Under the pieces are notes generated by a model, which was not told where the DNA came from, did no database searches, and was given only the letters and a program-made list of their open reading frames with translations. From VXLM01 sp034421575 (GTDB taxonomy: Bacteria; Chloroflexota; Dehalococcoidia; Lucifugimonadales; VXLM01), in NCBI GenBank assembly GCA_034421575.1, contig DAOUKG010000049.1, forward strand, positions 1 through 64,000: a stretch of DNA of 64,000 nucleotides, given 5' to 3'. Shown here piece by piece: positions 33,964-42,313 of this stretch (the first letter of the stretch is position 1; each line of letters starts with the position of its first letter). Position numbers and translations under genes: made by a program.

Positions 33964-34620
33964 ATGAAACAGCAAGTCGTCGTCATCGGTCTAGGCAGGT
34001 TCGGTTCGAGCGTAGCCAACTCGCTGTATAACCTGGGTCACGACGTTCTCGCGATGGACGTGAACGAAGACCGGGTACAGAGCATGATGGGGCATGTGAC
34101 CTTCCCGGTTACGGGCAACGCCGCCAACGAGACGGTCCTCCGTGAGCTTGGGGTTCCGGACTATGAGGTGGCCGTAGTAGCCATCGGTTCCGACATCGTG
34201 GCGAGCGTCCTGTCGACGGTGAACCTCAAGAACATGGGCGTACCGTACGTGATTGCCCGCGCTCACGACGACCTGCACGGCAATACGCTGGAGCGCATCG
34301 GCGCGGACAAGGTAATTCACGCCGAGACCGAGATGGGCACCCGGCTGGCGCACAACATGTTCAACCCCAACGTCCAGGAGTATCTCGAATTGGCGCCGAA
34401 CTTCGGGTTCAGCCGCATTCGCGTGCCGGATGAGTACGCGGACAAGACCATTGACGAGGTCGATCTAACCGGTCCGAGAGACAAGTACGGCCTTGCAGTC
34501 GTAGCGATAAAGCGGGGAAGAGACATCACGCTCAATCCCGACACGAGCGACCGGCTTCGGCCGGGGGACGTGCTGATTCTGGCGGGGCGGGACGAGCTAT
34601 TGGACCGTCTGCCCACCTGA
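33964..34620 (+). CDS. trkA: TrkA/KtrA-type RCK protein (N and C domains)
   Basis: A 218-residue cytoplasmic regulator of TrkH. Rossmann RCK-N domain with the nucleotide motif VIGLGRFGSS (about 6-15) and an acidic residue ending strand 2 (AMDVNEDR), followed by an RCK-C domain (about 140-218, 'GPRDKYGLAVVAIKRGRDITLNPD', 'LRPGDVLILAG'). The length fits single-RCK KtrA-like proteins that form octameric rings gating the transporter with ATP/ADP or NAD(H). It follows trkH directly on the same strand. Confidence 0.92.
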   Translation: MKQQVVVIGLGRFGSSVANSLYNLGHDVLAMDVNEDRVQSMMGHVTFPVTGNAANETVLRELGVPDYEVAVVAIGSDIVASVLSTVNLKNMGVPYVIARAHDDLHGNTLERIGADKVIHAETEMGTRLAHNMFNPNVQEYLELAPNFGFSRIRVPDEYADKTIDEVDLTGPRDKYGLAVVAIKRGRDITLNPDTSDRLRPGDVLILAGRDELLDRLPT

Positions 34621-34681
34621 TGGCCGGCTCGCGAGAGCTAACCGGCCACACCATGATGATTGACAGGGTGCTGATTTTCCA

Positions 34682-35152
34682 TTGCTGAGACTGAGGAATC
34701 GGGATGGCATCGCGATCAAATCGGCGCTAGTCGCCGTCTCCGGCGGCCCTGTGGACGAGTTTGCCGTTCGTTACGCCGCCCAGATGGTGGAGTCCCAGCG
34801 GGGGAGCCTCTACGTGGTCCACGTGATAGAAGTGGACCGCGGCCTGCCGGTGGACTCAGAGCTGCCCTTTCACACGAGCCGGGCCGACGATTTGCTGGAC
34901 AGGATGGAACGCGCGGCAGACTCGTTCAAATGCAAGGTCTATCCCGAGCTGCTTCAGGCGCGCCGCGCGGGACACGCGATTGTCAATGAAGCGGCAGAGA
35001 GGGATGTTGACGTGATCGTGGTCGGGATACCCTACAAGACGAAGTACAGCAAATTCACCATGGGAGACGCGGTCCCCTACGTTCTCGAACATGCGCCGTG
35101 CCGGGTCCTTCTCTGGCGGGGGGAGATCCCCGAAGAACCGCATCACGAATGA
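34682..35152 (+). CDS. UspA-like universal stress domain protein
   Basis: A 156-residue protein with the Usp alpha/beta fold: 'SALVAVSGGPVDEFAVRYAAQMVE' first strand and helix, 'LYVVHVIEVDR', 'GHAIVNEAAERDVDVIVVG' and C-terminal 'VPYVLEHAPCRVLLWR'. The ATP-binding pattern GxxGxnGS/T is degenerate here (GIPYKTKYSKFTMGD), so nucleotide binding is uncertain. It starts at TTG with a weak ribosome binding site. Usp domains often partner cation transporters, and its place between Trk regulators suggests it modulates potassium uptake under stress (inference). Confidence 0.8.
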   Translation: MLRLRNRDGIAIKSALVAVSGGPVDEFAVRYAAQMVESQRGSLYVVHVIEVDRGLPVDSELPFHTSRADDLLDRMERAADSFKCKVYPELLQARRAGHAIVNEAAERDVDVIVVGIPYKTKYSKFTMGDAVPYVLEHAPCRVLLWRGEIPEEPHHE

Positions 35153-35195
35153 ACGACACAAAACCATAGGGACAGGACCGACGTTCAATAGTTCA

Positions 35196-35633
35196 ATGAT
35201 AGACAGGCCGTTACTTGGACCGAACCATATCCTGATCGTGGGCTGCGGCGAACTCGGAGCGACCATTGCGAGAGAACTCGTCGAGCACGGCAACACCGTC
35301 CACGTGTTGGATAGGACTCCGCGAGCGTTCGAGCGTCTGCCCGAAACGGCTGTGGAAGAGGGTCGAATTCTCCCCTTTGCAGGTGACGGCGCCTCTCACC
35401 AGGACCTCATACGGGCGGGCATTCGAGACGTGGACGTGTTCATGTCCCTCATGTCCAGCGATACCGCCAATATCCTTTCCGCGCAGGCTGCAAAGCAGGT
35501 ATTCGGCGTCGAGGTCGTGGTCTGCCGTGTGGATGATCGAGACTTGCAGGGCATGTACGAGGAGATGGGCCTGATCGCGATCGGCGCGACATCGCTGCTC
35601 GTAGATGTTGCAGTTCAATCGGCGACGGCTTAG
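35196..35633 (+). CDS. TrkA-N-only RCK protein
   Basis: A 145-residue protein consisting only of the NAD-binding RCK-N domain: 'ILIVGCGELGATIARELVEHG' with GCGELG at about residues 14-19, 'HVLDRT' after strand 2, and no RCK-C domain. The ATG at 35196 is chosen over an earlier in-frame start that lies inside the Usp gene. The gene ends 15 bases before the next RCK gene, which has both domains, so this may be a specialised partner in a hetero-ring. Confidence 0.8.
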   Translation: MIDRPLLGPNHILIVGCGELGATIARELVEHGNTVHVLDRTPRAFERLPETAVEEGRILPFAGDGASHQDLIRAGIRDVDVFMSLMSSDTANILSAQAAKQVFGVEVVVCRVDDRDLQGMYEEMGLIAIGATSLLVDVAVQSATA

Positions 35634-35648
35634 TCAAGGAATTCGCAG

Positions 35649-36326
35649 ATGCACGTTGTAGTGGTGGGAGCCGACAGGATGGGACGGGCCGTATCCCGCT
35701 GGCTGCTTGCGGGAGGCCATGAGATCGCAGTCGTCGACGCCAGCCGAAAGAAGTGCAGAGCCGTCGATGAGGCCTTTGGCAGCGTCTCCGTACTCGGAAG
35801 CAGCGTCGACCGAACAGTCCTTGCCAGAGCCGGCGCAAACCGGGCGGACCTGCTCATCGCGACGGGGAATGACGACGGAGTGAACCTCGTCACCTGCCAG
35901 ATTGCCAAGCATCGCTTCGACATACCGACGACCATATCGGTCGTCACGCGTTCCGACCATGTCGAGCTCTTCAATCTCCTCGGTGTAGACGTCGCAGTGG
36001 ACGTTCCCGACCTCATCCTCAACCAGATACAGGAGGGCGTTGCCTCCCACGGCATTACGCACCTGAAACCGCTGCCTGCAGACGGAACGGAGCGGTCATT
36101 AGTGTCGATTCACATTTCCGGCGCGTTCGGAACCGATGGGCGTCGACTCGATACGTTCCCGTTCCCCGAAGGCACGCTCCCCTCCCTGATAATCACGCGC
36201 GAGGGCACTCCCATGCTGCCCACCGGAGACATGGAAGTGAGGGCGGGCGATGAGATCATTGCCGTCACCACGGCACAGGGAGAGGACGAACTGCGTGACC
36301 TGCTCGCGACCGGCCCACCTGTGTGA
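35649..36326 (+). CDS. TrkA family RCK protein 2
   Basis: A 225-residue RCK-N plus RCK-C protein. The nucleotide motif is degenerate, GADRMG in place of GxGxxG, with 'AVVDASRKK' after strand 2; the C domain (about 145-225) includes 'LPSLIITREGTPMLPTGDMEVRAGDEI'. It closes a run of TrkH, TrkA, UspA, RCK-N and RCK-NC. The altered loop suggests different nucleotide preference from the protein at 33964. Confidence 0.85.
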   Translation: MHVVVVGADRMGRAVSRWLLAGGHEIAVVDASRKKCRAVDEAFGSVSVLGSSVDRTVLARAGANRADLLIATGNDDGVNLVTCQIAKHRFDIPTTISVVTRSDHVELFNLLGVDVAVDVPDLILNQIQEGVASHGITHLKPLPADGTERSLVSIHISGAFGTDGRRLDTFPFPEGTLPSLIITREGTPMLPTGDMEVRAGDEIIAVTTAQGEDELRDLLATGPPV

Positions 36327-36391
36327 GCACCAAGAGGTCTTTCACGCAATGAAGTCAAGTCGTTGAATAGCCGATGAACGAAGGAGGACGC

Positions 36392-36826
36392 ATGTCGAGT
36401 CAAGCTTCCATAAAGCTGAACTGGGAAGAGAATTGGAAGTTCACCGCCTCGGATGACTACGGCCACAAGGTCACGGTTGACGCGCCGATGAGGGACGGGG
36501 ACGAGTTCGACGGCTTCAAGCCAACGCACCTGATGATGAGCGCCTTGGGAGCGTGCACCGGAGTCGACGTGGTCAGCATATTGCAGAAGAAACGGCAGGA
36601 CGTTTCCGGGGTGGAGATACAGGTGACCGGCACACAGGAAGACGAGTGGCCCAAGGAGTGGACGGCGTTCAACGTTCACTACGTGGTGAGTGGCCGGGGA
36701 GTGGACGAGAAGGCCGTTCACCGGGCGATTGAGCTTTCCGAGGGGAAGTACTGCTCCGTCGGCGCGACGCTGAAGGGCACCGCGACGATAACCACGTCGT
36801 TCGAGATCGTGGAGGACGGCGGGTAG
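36392..36826 (+). CDS. OsmC/Ohr family peroxide reductase
   Basis: A 144-residue OsmC-like protein with the two conserved redox cysteines, Cys55 (ALGACTGVD) and Cys121 (EGKYCSVG). These proteins are thiol peroxidases acting on organic hydroperoxides. The sequence is closer to the YhfA/OsmC-like branch than to Ohr, by its 'FDGFKPTHLMMSALGACTGVDV' block. AAGGAGG at 36381-36387 fixes the ATG at 36392 rather than the one at 36374. It may be read from its own promoter after the Trk run. Confidence 0.88.
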   Translation: MSSQASIKLNWEENWKFTASDDYGHKVTVDAPMRDGDEFDGFKPTHLMMSALGACTGVDVVSILQKKRQDVSGVEIQVTGTQEDEWPKEWTAFNVHYVVSGRGVDEKAVHRAIELSEGKYCSVGATLKGTATITTSFEIVEDGG

Positions 36827-37113
36827 CGTCGATTCCCCACGATTCTGGCAGCTTACTCAAAACACCCTCACCCCCGCCTCGAGTACGGGGCAGGCCCCAG
36901 CTCTCTCCCACGACGGGCTTAGCACACGGCACCTCTTCCGACAGGTACAAACGAGTTGCCCACTTGCGGAAAGTCAGCGCCCGAACTCGAGGTTTTGGAA
37001 GCTGACACGGCTTGCTCCTCATCGCAGATCCGGCCTCCCTCCAAAAGGCGTCGCGCATTAAGCCCATGACGGGAGAGGGGTAAATCAGAGGTCTCCCCAA
37101 CGGCAGAAGCTCT

Positions 37114-38205
37114 TTACAGATGCCGTTCGAGGCGGGGGACTTGGAGCTCGGCGGCGAGGTGGTCAAAGTACTCTACGACTTCGCGGTGGAGGGGGATGCC
37201 GTTGGCGCGGCGGTCCTGCTCGTGCTCGTACTCTGAGAGGCCGGCGTAGAAGACGCGGTCGTGGCCGGGGGCCGGTTCGGCCTCGCGGAGGGCCTTCAGG
37301 ACGCCGTCCATGTTGTCCTTGAACTCGTCGAGGTCGGCGAAGGCCTCGATGTCGAAGGCCATGAATACGTGCTCGCCGCTTATCTCGCCCGTCAGCATGG
37401 TTGGGCGCTCGCCGGGCATGAGGGTGCTCATGATCATTACCATCATGGCGAGGCCGTATGCTTTGTGGGAGCCCAGCTCGCGGGTGCCGGCGAAGGGGAG
37501 CATGGGCGGATCGTCGGAGTCGGGCGGGTCGATCTCGCGCATGGTTGGGGTTCCTTCGTCGTCCGCGAGCCAACCGGGAAGGAGCTTGACGCCCATGCGC
37601 TGGGCGAGCCTGATCTTGTTCTGGGCGACGCCGGTCATGGCGGCATCGAAGATGAAGGGGGCCTCGTTGCGGGCGGGGGCGGCGAATCCAATGGGGTTCG
37701 TGCCGAGCATTCCCCTGGCGGCAAAGGTGGGGACCATGCGCGAGCCGCCGGTGGTGAGGACGAGTCCGAGCATGTCCTGGCGGGCGGCGGTCATGGCGTG
37801 GACTCCAAGCGCGCCGGAGTGTCCGGCGTTGATGAGGGAGACGTAGCCTACGCCGACGTTTCTCGCCTTCTCGACGGCGAGGTTCATGGCCGTGCGACCG
37901 AGGATGATGGCGAGGCCCTGGTCAGCGTCGATGACGGCGGTGGCGGGGGTCTCTCGCAGGACGCGCCACTGCGGGTCTGCCTTGATGCGGCCGTCGCCGT
38001 AGCGCTCGACGTAGACCTTGACCATGTTGGAAACGCCGTGGCTCTCGACGCCCCAGAGGTCGGCGGTGACGAGGGTCTCGACGGCTGCGTCGACGTTGTC
38101 GGGCGGCTCGCCCATCTTGGCGAAGATGGCGGAGAGGGTATGGCGGAGGGACTCGTGGGGGACGCGGACCTGGTGTTCGGTGGGTACTTTGAAGCGTTCG
38201 AGCAT
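37114..38205 (-). CDS. Malate/L-lactate dehydrogenase family (Ldh2) oxidoreductase
   Basis: A 363-residue NAD(P)-dependent dehydrogenase of the MDH/LDH2 (not classical LDH) family, also including ureidoglycolate and sulfolactate dehydrogenases. Family residues: His56 in LWGVESHGVSN, His129 in 'NAGHSGALGVHAM', 'GTNPIGFAAPA', 'FDAAMTGVAQNKI', 'GSHKAYGLAMMV'. Complete. The precise 2-hydroxyacid substrate is not readable. It stands alone, between repeat-filled gaps. Confidence 0.88.
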   Translation of the reverse strand: MLERFKVPTEHQVRVPHESLRHTLSAIFAKMGEPPDNVDAAVETLVTADLWGVESHGVSNMVKVYVERYGDGRIKADPQWRVLRETPATAVIDADQGLAIILGRTAMNLAVEKARNVGVGYVSLINAGHSGALGVHAMTAARQDMLGLVLTTGGSRMVPTFAARGMLGTNPIGFAAPARNEAPFIFDAAMTGVAQNKIRLAQRMGVKLLPGWLADDEGTPTMREIDPPDSDDPPMLPFAGTRELGSHKAYGLAMMVMIMSTLMPGERPTMLTGEISGEHVFMAFDIEAFADLDEFKDNMDGVLKALREAEPAPGHDRVFYAGLSEYEHEQDRRANGIPLHREVVEYFDHLAAELQVPRLERHL

Positions 38206-38927
38206 CTTTTGTGTTTTTGTATAGGGGGTTGGGGTTGGAGGGTGGCGGTGGGGATTATACAGGATGTGGAGGGTTGGGCTGCCCTTCGACAGGCTCAGGG
38301 CGAACGGTAAAGGGTGGGCGAGGAGGATTCACCGCAGAGGGCGCGGAGGGGGGATTCACCACAGAGGGCACAGAGATCACGGAGAGGAAATAAGAGATGG
38401 ATTCCCGCCTACGCGGGAATGACGGAATTGGGGTTCGGCGCGGAGGGCGCGGAGTGGGGAGAAAGGGGGGAGGCGTTGGAGTGCCCTTCGACAGGCTCAG
38501 GGCGAACGAGGGGAAGGGCGTGGGGGATTCACCGCAGAGGGCGCGGAGGGGGGATTCACCACAGAGGGCACAGAGATCACGGAGAGGAAATAAGAGATGG
38601 ATTCCCGCCTACGCGAGAATGACGGAATTGGGGTTCGGCGCGGAGTGCGCGGAGAGGGGAGGAAGGGGTGAGGTGGTGGGCTGCCCTTCGACAGGATCAG
38701 GGCGAACGGTAATGGGTGAGGCGTTCTAATGACTGTCGGAACCCCCTCTCTGTATCTCTCCCCCGGCGGGGGAGAGATTGTGGTTGTCTGTATCTCTGTC
38801 CCAGCGGGGGAGAGATTGATTTGCGGTACAACCCTCACCCTAGCCCTCTCCCGCGACGGGAGAGGGGATAGGTCGCCCTCTCTTCTGCTCTCTGCGACGA
38901 CGGGAGAGGGGGCATTTGGTTGGCTTT
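38206..38927. other. Gene-free repeat-rich gap
   Basis: No gene. It contains a tandem duplication with period about 200 (38281-38706), two copies of the CTCTCCCCCGGCGGGGGAGAG hairpin with a 38-base spacing (about 38744-38818), and the 'CCCTCTCCCGCGACGGGAGAGG' palindrome (about 38850-38871). Both flanking genes are on the minus strand, so the gap covers the Ldh2 promoter and lies beyond the dehydrogenase gene's 3' end. Confidence 0.75.
38281..38706. repeat. 200-bp tandem duplication
   Basis: The marker GCCCTTCGACAGG starts at 38281, 38483 and 38683, giving periods of 202 and 200. Between, two copies of a block of about 135 bases ('TTCACCGCAGAGGGCGCGGA', 'CACAGAGATCACGGAGAGG', 'GGATTCCCGCCTACGCG') are almost identical. 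The third copy is partial. High identity points to a recent duplication. Confidence 0.8.
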
Positions 38928-39926
38928 TCAGCGCCAGCGGATTACTGCGCCGAGGATGTCGGTGTCGCCCTGGTCGAGGCGGTGGTAGACGGTGGGGAGG
39001 TCTTGCCAGTTGAATTGGTGGGTGATCATTGGGTCGACGGGGAGGGAGCCGTTGGCGATGAGGCGGGCTGTGAGCTTCATGGAGTTCATGCGGTCCCAGC
39101 GGAGGTCGGTTGGGCGGTAGCCGAGCGATGCGCGGAGGGTGTAGCGGGTGGTCATGTAGGGGTGGCCGACAGGGTTGAATGTGGGGGAGTCGGTGTGTCG
39201 GGCGACGACGACGACGTTGCCGTCCTGCCGGACGATTTCGAGCGAGGTCTGGATGGCGGGCCAGGCGGAGGCGGTCTCGAGGACGAGGTCTGCGCCGCGG
39301 CCGTCGAAGTAGTCGATGACCTGCCGGGTGAGGTCGTCGTCCGCGGGGTCGAGGACGAGGTCGGCTCCCATGGCGGTGGCGACCTTTCTGCGGCTCTCGC
39401 TGTAGTCGATGCCGACGGTGCGGAAGCCGAATGCGGAGCAGTAGGCGATGGCCGAGAGGCCGATGACGCCGAGTCCGACTATGGCGACGTTCTCGCCCGG
39501 CTGCGGTTCGCCGTGGCGGAGTCCAAGCTGGCCGACTCCGAGGATGTTGAGGAAGACCCCCTGCTCGTCGGTCACAGCGTCGGGGAGCTTGAGGGCGTCG
39601 CGCGCCGGGGTGATGGCGTACTCCTTGTGGGTACCGGCGCAGAAGACGCGGTCGCCGACGCTGAAGTCGTCAACGTCCGAGCCTACTTGGGCGACCTCGC
39701 CGACCATGGAGTAGCCGTTTTCGATGGGGCCGTCGGGGAAGCGGACGCCGCCGTGGAGCCACTCGCCGTCCTCGTCGACGGGGATGTAGCGGTAGACGCG
39801 GATCTCCGTGCCGGTGCTGACGGCGGTGACGTTTGCGCGTACGAGCAGGCCGTCGGGGGGGCACTTTGGGATGTCTACGTCGTCGAAGCTCGCCTGCCTG
39901 GGGCCGGTGATTACGAGTCGTTTCAA
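38928..39926 (-). CDS. MDR (zinc-type) alcohol dehydrogenase-like oxidoreductase
   Basis: A 332-residue medium-chain dehydrogenase: GroES-like N-domain (about 1-120), Rossmann domain with 'VAIVGLGVIGLSAIAYCSAFG' (about 147-167) and Asp in 'VGIDYSESRR' favouring NAD. The usual catalytic-zinc cysteine is absent: the segment reads 'VSTGTEIRVYRY', as in the BchC-like and related subgroups, and the structural zinc lobe is lacking. It starts at TTG with GGAGG seven bases upstream. The substrate is unknown. Confidence 0.85.
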   Translation of the reverse strand: MKRLVITGPRQASFDDVDIPKCPPDGLLVRANVTAVSTGTEIRVYRYIPVDEDGEWLHGGVRFPDGPIENGYSMVGEVAQVGSDVDDFSVGDRVFCAGTHKEYAITPARDALKLPDAVTDEQGVFLNILGVGQLGLRHGEPQPGENVAIVGLGVIGLSAIAYCSAFGFRTVGIDYSESRRKVATAMGADLVLDPADDDLTRQVIDYFDGRGADLVLETASAWPAIQTSLEIVRQDGNVVVVARHTDSPTFNPVGHPYMTTRYTLRASLGYRPTDLRWDRMNSMKLTARLIANGSLPVDPMITHQFNWQDLPTVYHRLDQGDTDILGAVIRWR

Positions 39927-40362
39927 TTGATGCCTCCGGGGTGGTGGTGAGGTGCATTATAGCGGTGGGGCCGAAGAAAGTAGAAAGTATTGCGTAGGCG
40001 AGAGACGGATACATCGTACCTTGCGGAAGGGGGGATTCGGCGCGGAGGGCGCGGAGAGCGCGGGGAGGAAAAGGGGTTTTTGCCCTCACCCTAGCCCTCT
40101 CCCACGACGGGAGAGGGGATTAGATTCCCGCCCCGTATCGTGGTACGGGGTGACGTTCTTTCGCGGGAATGACGGGTGGGCTGTAAGTGTTCAGTCTTGG
40201 TGAGGGGAACCGCGCCTCACACAAGGGCGGTTCGCGAACCGCCCCTACGTGTTGGGACAAATTCAGTCGAAGTCGCACATAGATATCATTAACTCTGAAC
40301 GGTTATCGGCGAGACACGGATGTGTGGGGTAAGATTCGCACGGTGATGACGAGGAGGGTGTT
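39927..40362. other. Gene-free repeat-rich gap
   Basis: No gene. It holds 'GTAGAAAGTATTGCGTAG' (about 39980-39997, related to 2095-2158), a 'CGCGGAGGGCGCGGAGAG' stretch, the CCCTCTCCCACGACGGGAGAGG palindrome (about 40095-40116), palindrome F (40131-40150) and the perfect inverted repeat GGGCGGTTCGCGAACCGCCC (40225-40244) followed by CTACG. Both divergent flanking genes need promoters here. Confidence 0.7.
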
Positions 40363-41235
40363 ATGGGACTAACGGTAGTGAGCTGGAATATTGCCAAGAG
40401 GCACGCGCCTTGGTGTGAGTTGGTGGGGATGGGTGCGGATGTGGCTCTGCTGCAGGAGGCGGGGCCGCCGCCGGAGGGTGTAGGCCCGCTGGACATTGGG
40501 CCGCGAGAGGCGTGGGACTCTCATTCTTGGAATTCGGACTGGTGGCACGGGCGCGGCTGGAAGGCTCTGTTCGACCGTTGGCCTATGGTGGTGAAGCTGT
40601 CGGACCGGGTGGAGGTTGAGTGGTTCAAGCAGGTCAGCCCGGTATGGGGCGGTGAGCCGGATGAGATCGAAGTGAGCGGAGTTGGGACGATAACGGCGGC
40701 GCGTGTGACGCCGAGGGACGGCTCGACTGAGCCGTTCATTGCAGTTTCGATGTATGGGCGGTGGTTGGGCCCGCATCCCACCGCAACCGGAGACTGGATC
40801 TACTCCGACGCTTCCGCTCACCGCATCATTTCCGACTTGTCGACATTCATTGGTTATTACGACCGCCCGTCAGAGCATCGCATATTGGCGGCCGGGGACT
40901 TGAACATGTCGTTCAACAGCACTGATGAATTCGATCATCGGGCGCAGACCGTTCTGGACCGGTTCCAAGCACTGGGGTTGAATTACATGGGGCCCCAATA
41001 TCCCGCCGGCCGCCGAGCCGACCCCATACCCGCGCACCTGAACGAAGAGTCTCTGGACGTTCCCACCTACTACCATGTGCCGTCGAACACTCCAGCCGGG
41101 GCCTCCACCCAGCTTGATCACGTCTTCGTCTCACGAGGGTTTCACGAAGATGTCCAGACGAGAGCGCTGAACGAGGTCGATGAGTGGGGAGCGAGCGACC
41201 ACTGCCGGGTGCTGATCGAGATTGGGGAGGGATAG
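40363..41235 (+). CDS. Endonuclease/exonuclease/phosphatase family hydrolase
   Basis: A 290-residue protein with the EEP metal-phosphoesterase fold: N-terminal 'TVVSWNIAKR' (Asn), 'ADVALLQEAG' (Glu ligand), 'AAGDLNMSF' (Asp and Asn) and C-terminal 'LDHVFVSRGF...ASDHCRVLIEI' (Asp-His pair). All catalytic motifs are present. It has no signal peptide. The substrate may be DNA, a nucleotide or a phospho-lipid; the sequence does not decide. Confidence 0.85.
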   Translation: MGLTVVSWNIAKRHAPWCELVGMGADVALLQEAGPPPEGVGPLDIGPREAWDSHSWNSDWWHGRGWKALFDRWPMVVKLSDRVEVEWFKQVSPVWGGEPDEIEVSGVGTITAARVTPRDGSTEPFIAVSMYGRWLGPHPTATGDWIYSDASAHRIISDLSTFIGYYDRPSEHRILAAGDLNMSFNSTDEFDHRAQTVLDRFQALGLNYMGPQYPAGRRADPIPAHLNEESLDVPTYYHVPSNTPAGASTQLDHVFVSRGFHEDVQTRALNEVDEWGASDHCRVLIEIGEG

Positions 41236-41284
41236 GGGGTTGGGGGTTGCGCCGTGATCAACACTTGAGGCGTTGGCATCAGCG

Positions 41285-42184
41285 TTATCGAGCGCAGGCT
41301 TTCATCGACTCTTCAAGATTTTCGTTGAGGTTGCGGGCACGTCTATACGCTTCGTAGACGCAATCCAAGTCGTGGGTGTGTCGCAACTCTTCGATCCTGT
41401 TGCCGACTTCTCGGAGCTCCTGGGTCGTGATGGTGCCTTTGGGCGCACCGTCCAGACTATCCTCTGAATACTTTCTGTCGTAAAAGCTGTCGCCTTCGTG
41501 CTGCGGCAACCAACGCCATTGCTCGTCCTCCAAAAGGTTCGGCGATCGCATTTCGCTCGGCAACCTCGCGAGGAAAAAAGTCTCGATCTTTGATGAAATG
41601 TTCTCAAGCCCTTCAAGGAAGTGAATGTTGTCAAGGAATAGGACTGCTTCCCGGTCGTCAAGGTACAGGTAGTCTTGGCGGAGATTGGCAATACTTTCTG
41701 GACGGACGCATTCCGCGTCAGGATAGGTTCCGTAGTAATCCCATCCAACCTGCCAAACAACTATGTAGTCAAGAGAGACCGAACCACGGAATGCCTCGAA
41801 GGCCCTAAAGATCATCTCGATGGCCGGGTAGTGTCTCTCGCCGTCGTCATTGCTGTTTCTTATACTTGCGATGCGAGGGTGACTTGAGACCAGTTCGGCC
41901 CTCACGACTACGTCGACGTCCAAGAACCGCTCTTCCCATGTGGGCTGGCCTTGCTCGGTTTGCTTAGCAGGAACGAAATCGGAACCCGCCAATCGCTCCC
42001 GAGCTTCCTTGCAGTGCTCCGATGTGTAGACCGGCTCGCGCGTTAGGGGTACGCTCGTTGCTGTCGCCATCCTTTCGGCGGCAGTCCAAGTTGGAGTCGG
42101 AGTTGACGAATCCGACTTGAGTTCAGGCCCACCGTCTCCGCAAGATAGCAACGCCAACAACAGTACGACTGGCATGAGCCGCAT
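41285..42184 (-). CDS. Lipoprotein of unknown function, divergent pair A
   Basis: A 299-residue lipoprotein: signal peptide with lipobox LLSC (Cys15), a Ser/Thr/Pro linker to about residue 45, then a globular domain. I do not recognise the family. It shares its layout with the divergent lipoprotein at 42314: a beta strand pair ('VVVRAELVSSHP', 'IFRAFEAFRGS'), an Asp/Leu-rich 'REAVLFLDN' segment and a C-terminal helix 'TTQELREVGNRIEEL'. The two are probably ancient paralogues encoded head to head, about 130 bp apart. Confidence 0.6.
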   Translation of the reverse strand: MRLMPVVLLLALLSCGDGGPELKSDSSTPTPTWTAAERMATATSVPLTREPVYTSEHCKEARERLAGSDFVPAKQTEQGQPTWEERFLDVDVVVRAELVSSHPRIASIRNSNDDGERHYPAIEMIFRAFEAFRGSVSLDYIVVWQVGWDYYGTYPDAECVRPESIANLRQDYLYLDDREAVLFLDNIHFLEGLENISSKIETFFLARLPSEMRSPNLLEDEQWRWLPQHEGDSFYDRKYSEDSLDGAPKGTITTQELREVGNRIEELRHTHDLDCVYEAYRRARNLNENLEESMKACAR

Positions 42185-42313
42185 TTCGCAGTCTCAACCT
42201 TCTCCCCCTCTGTCTCAATGCAGGGTTCTGATTCTACCATCCGTTGACTGTGCGTGTATCCGTTTGTACCATTGCCTCGCATTGAGGGGGATAGCAAAAC
42301 ATGGAGGTGCGCC

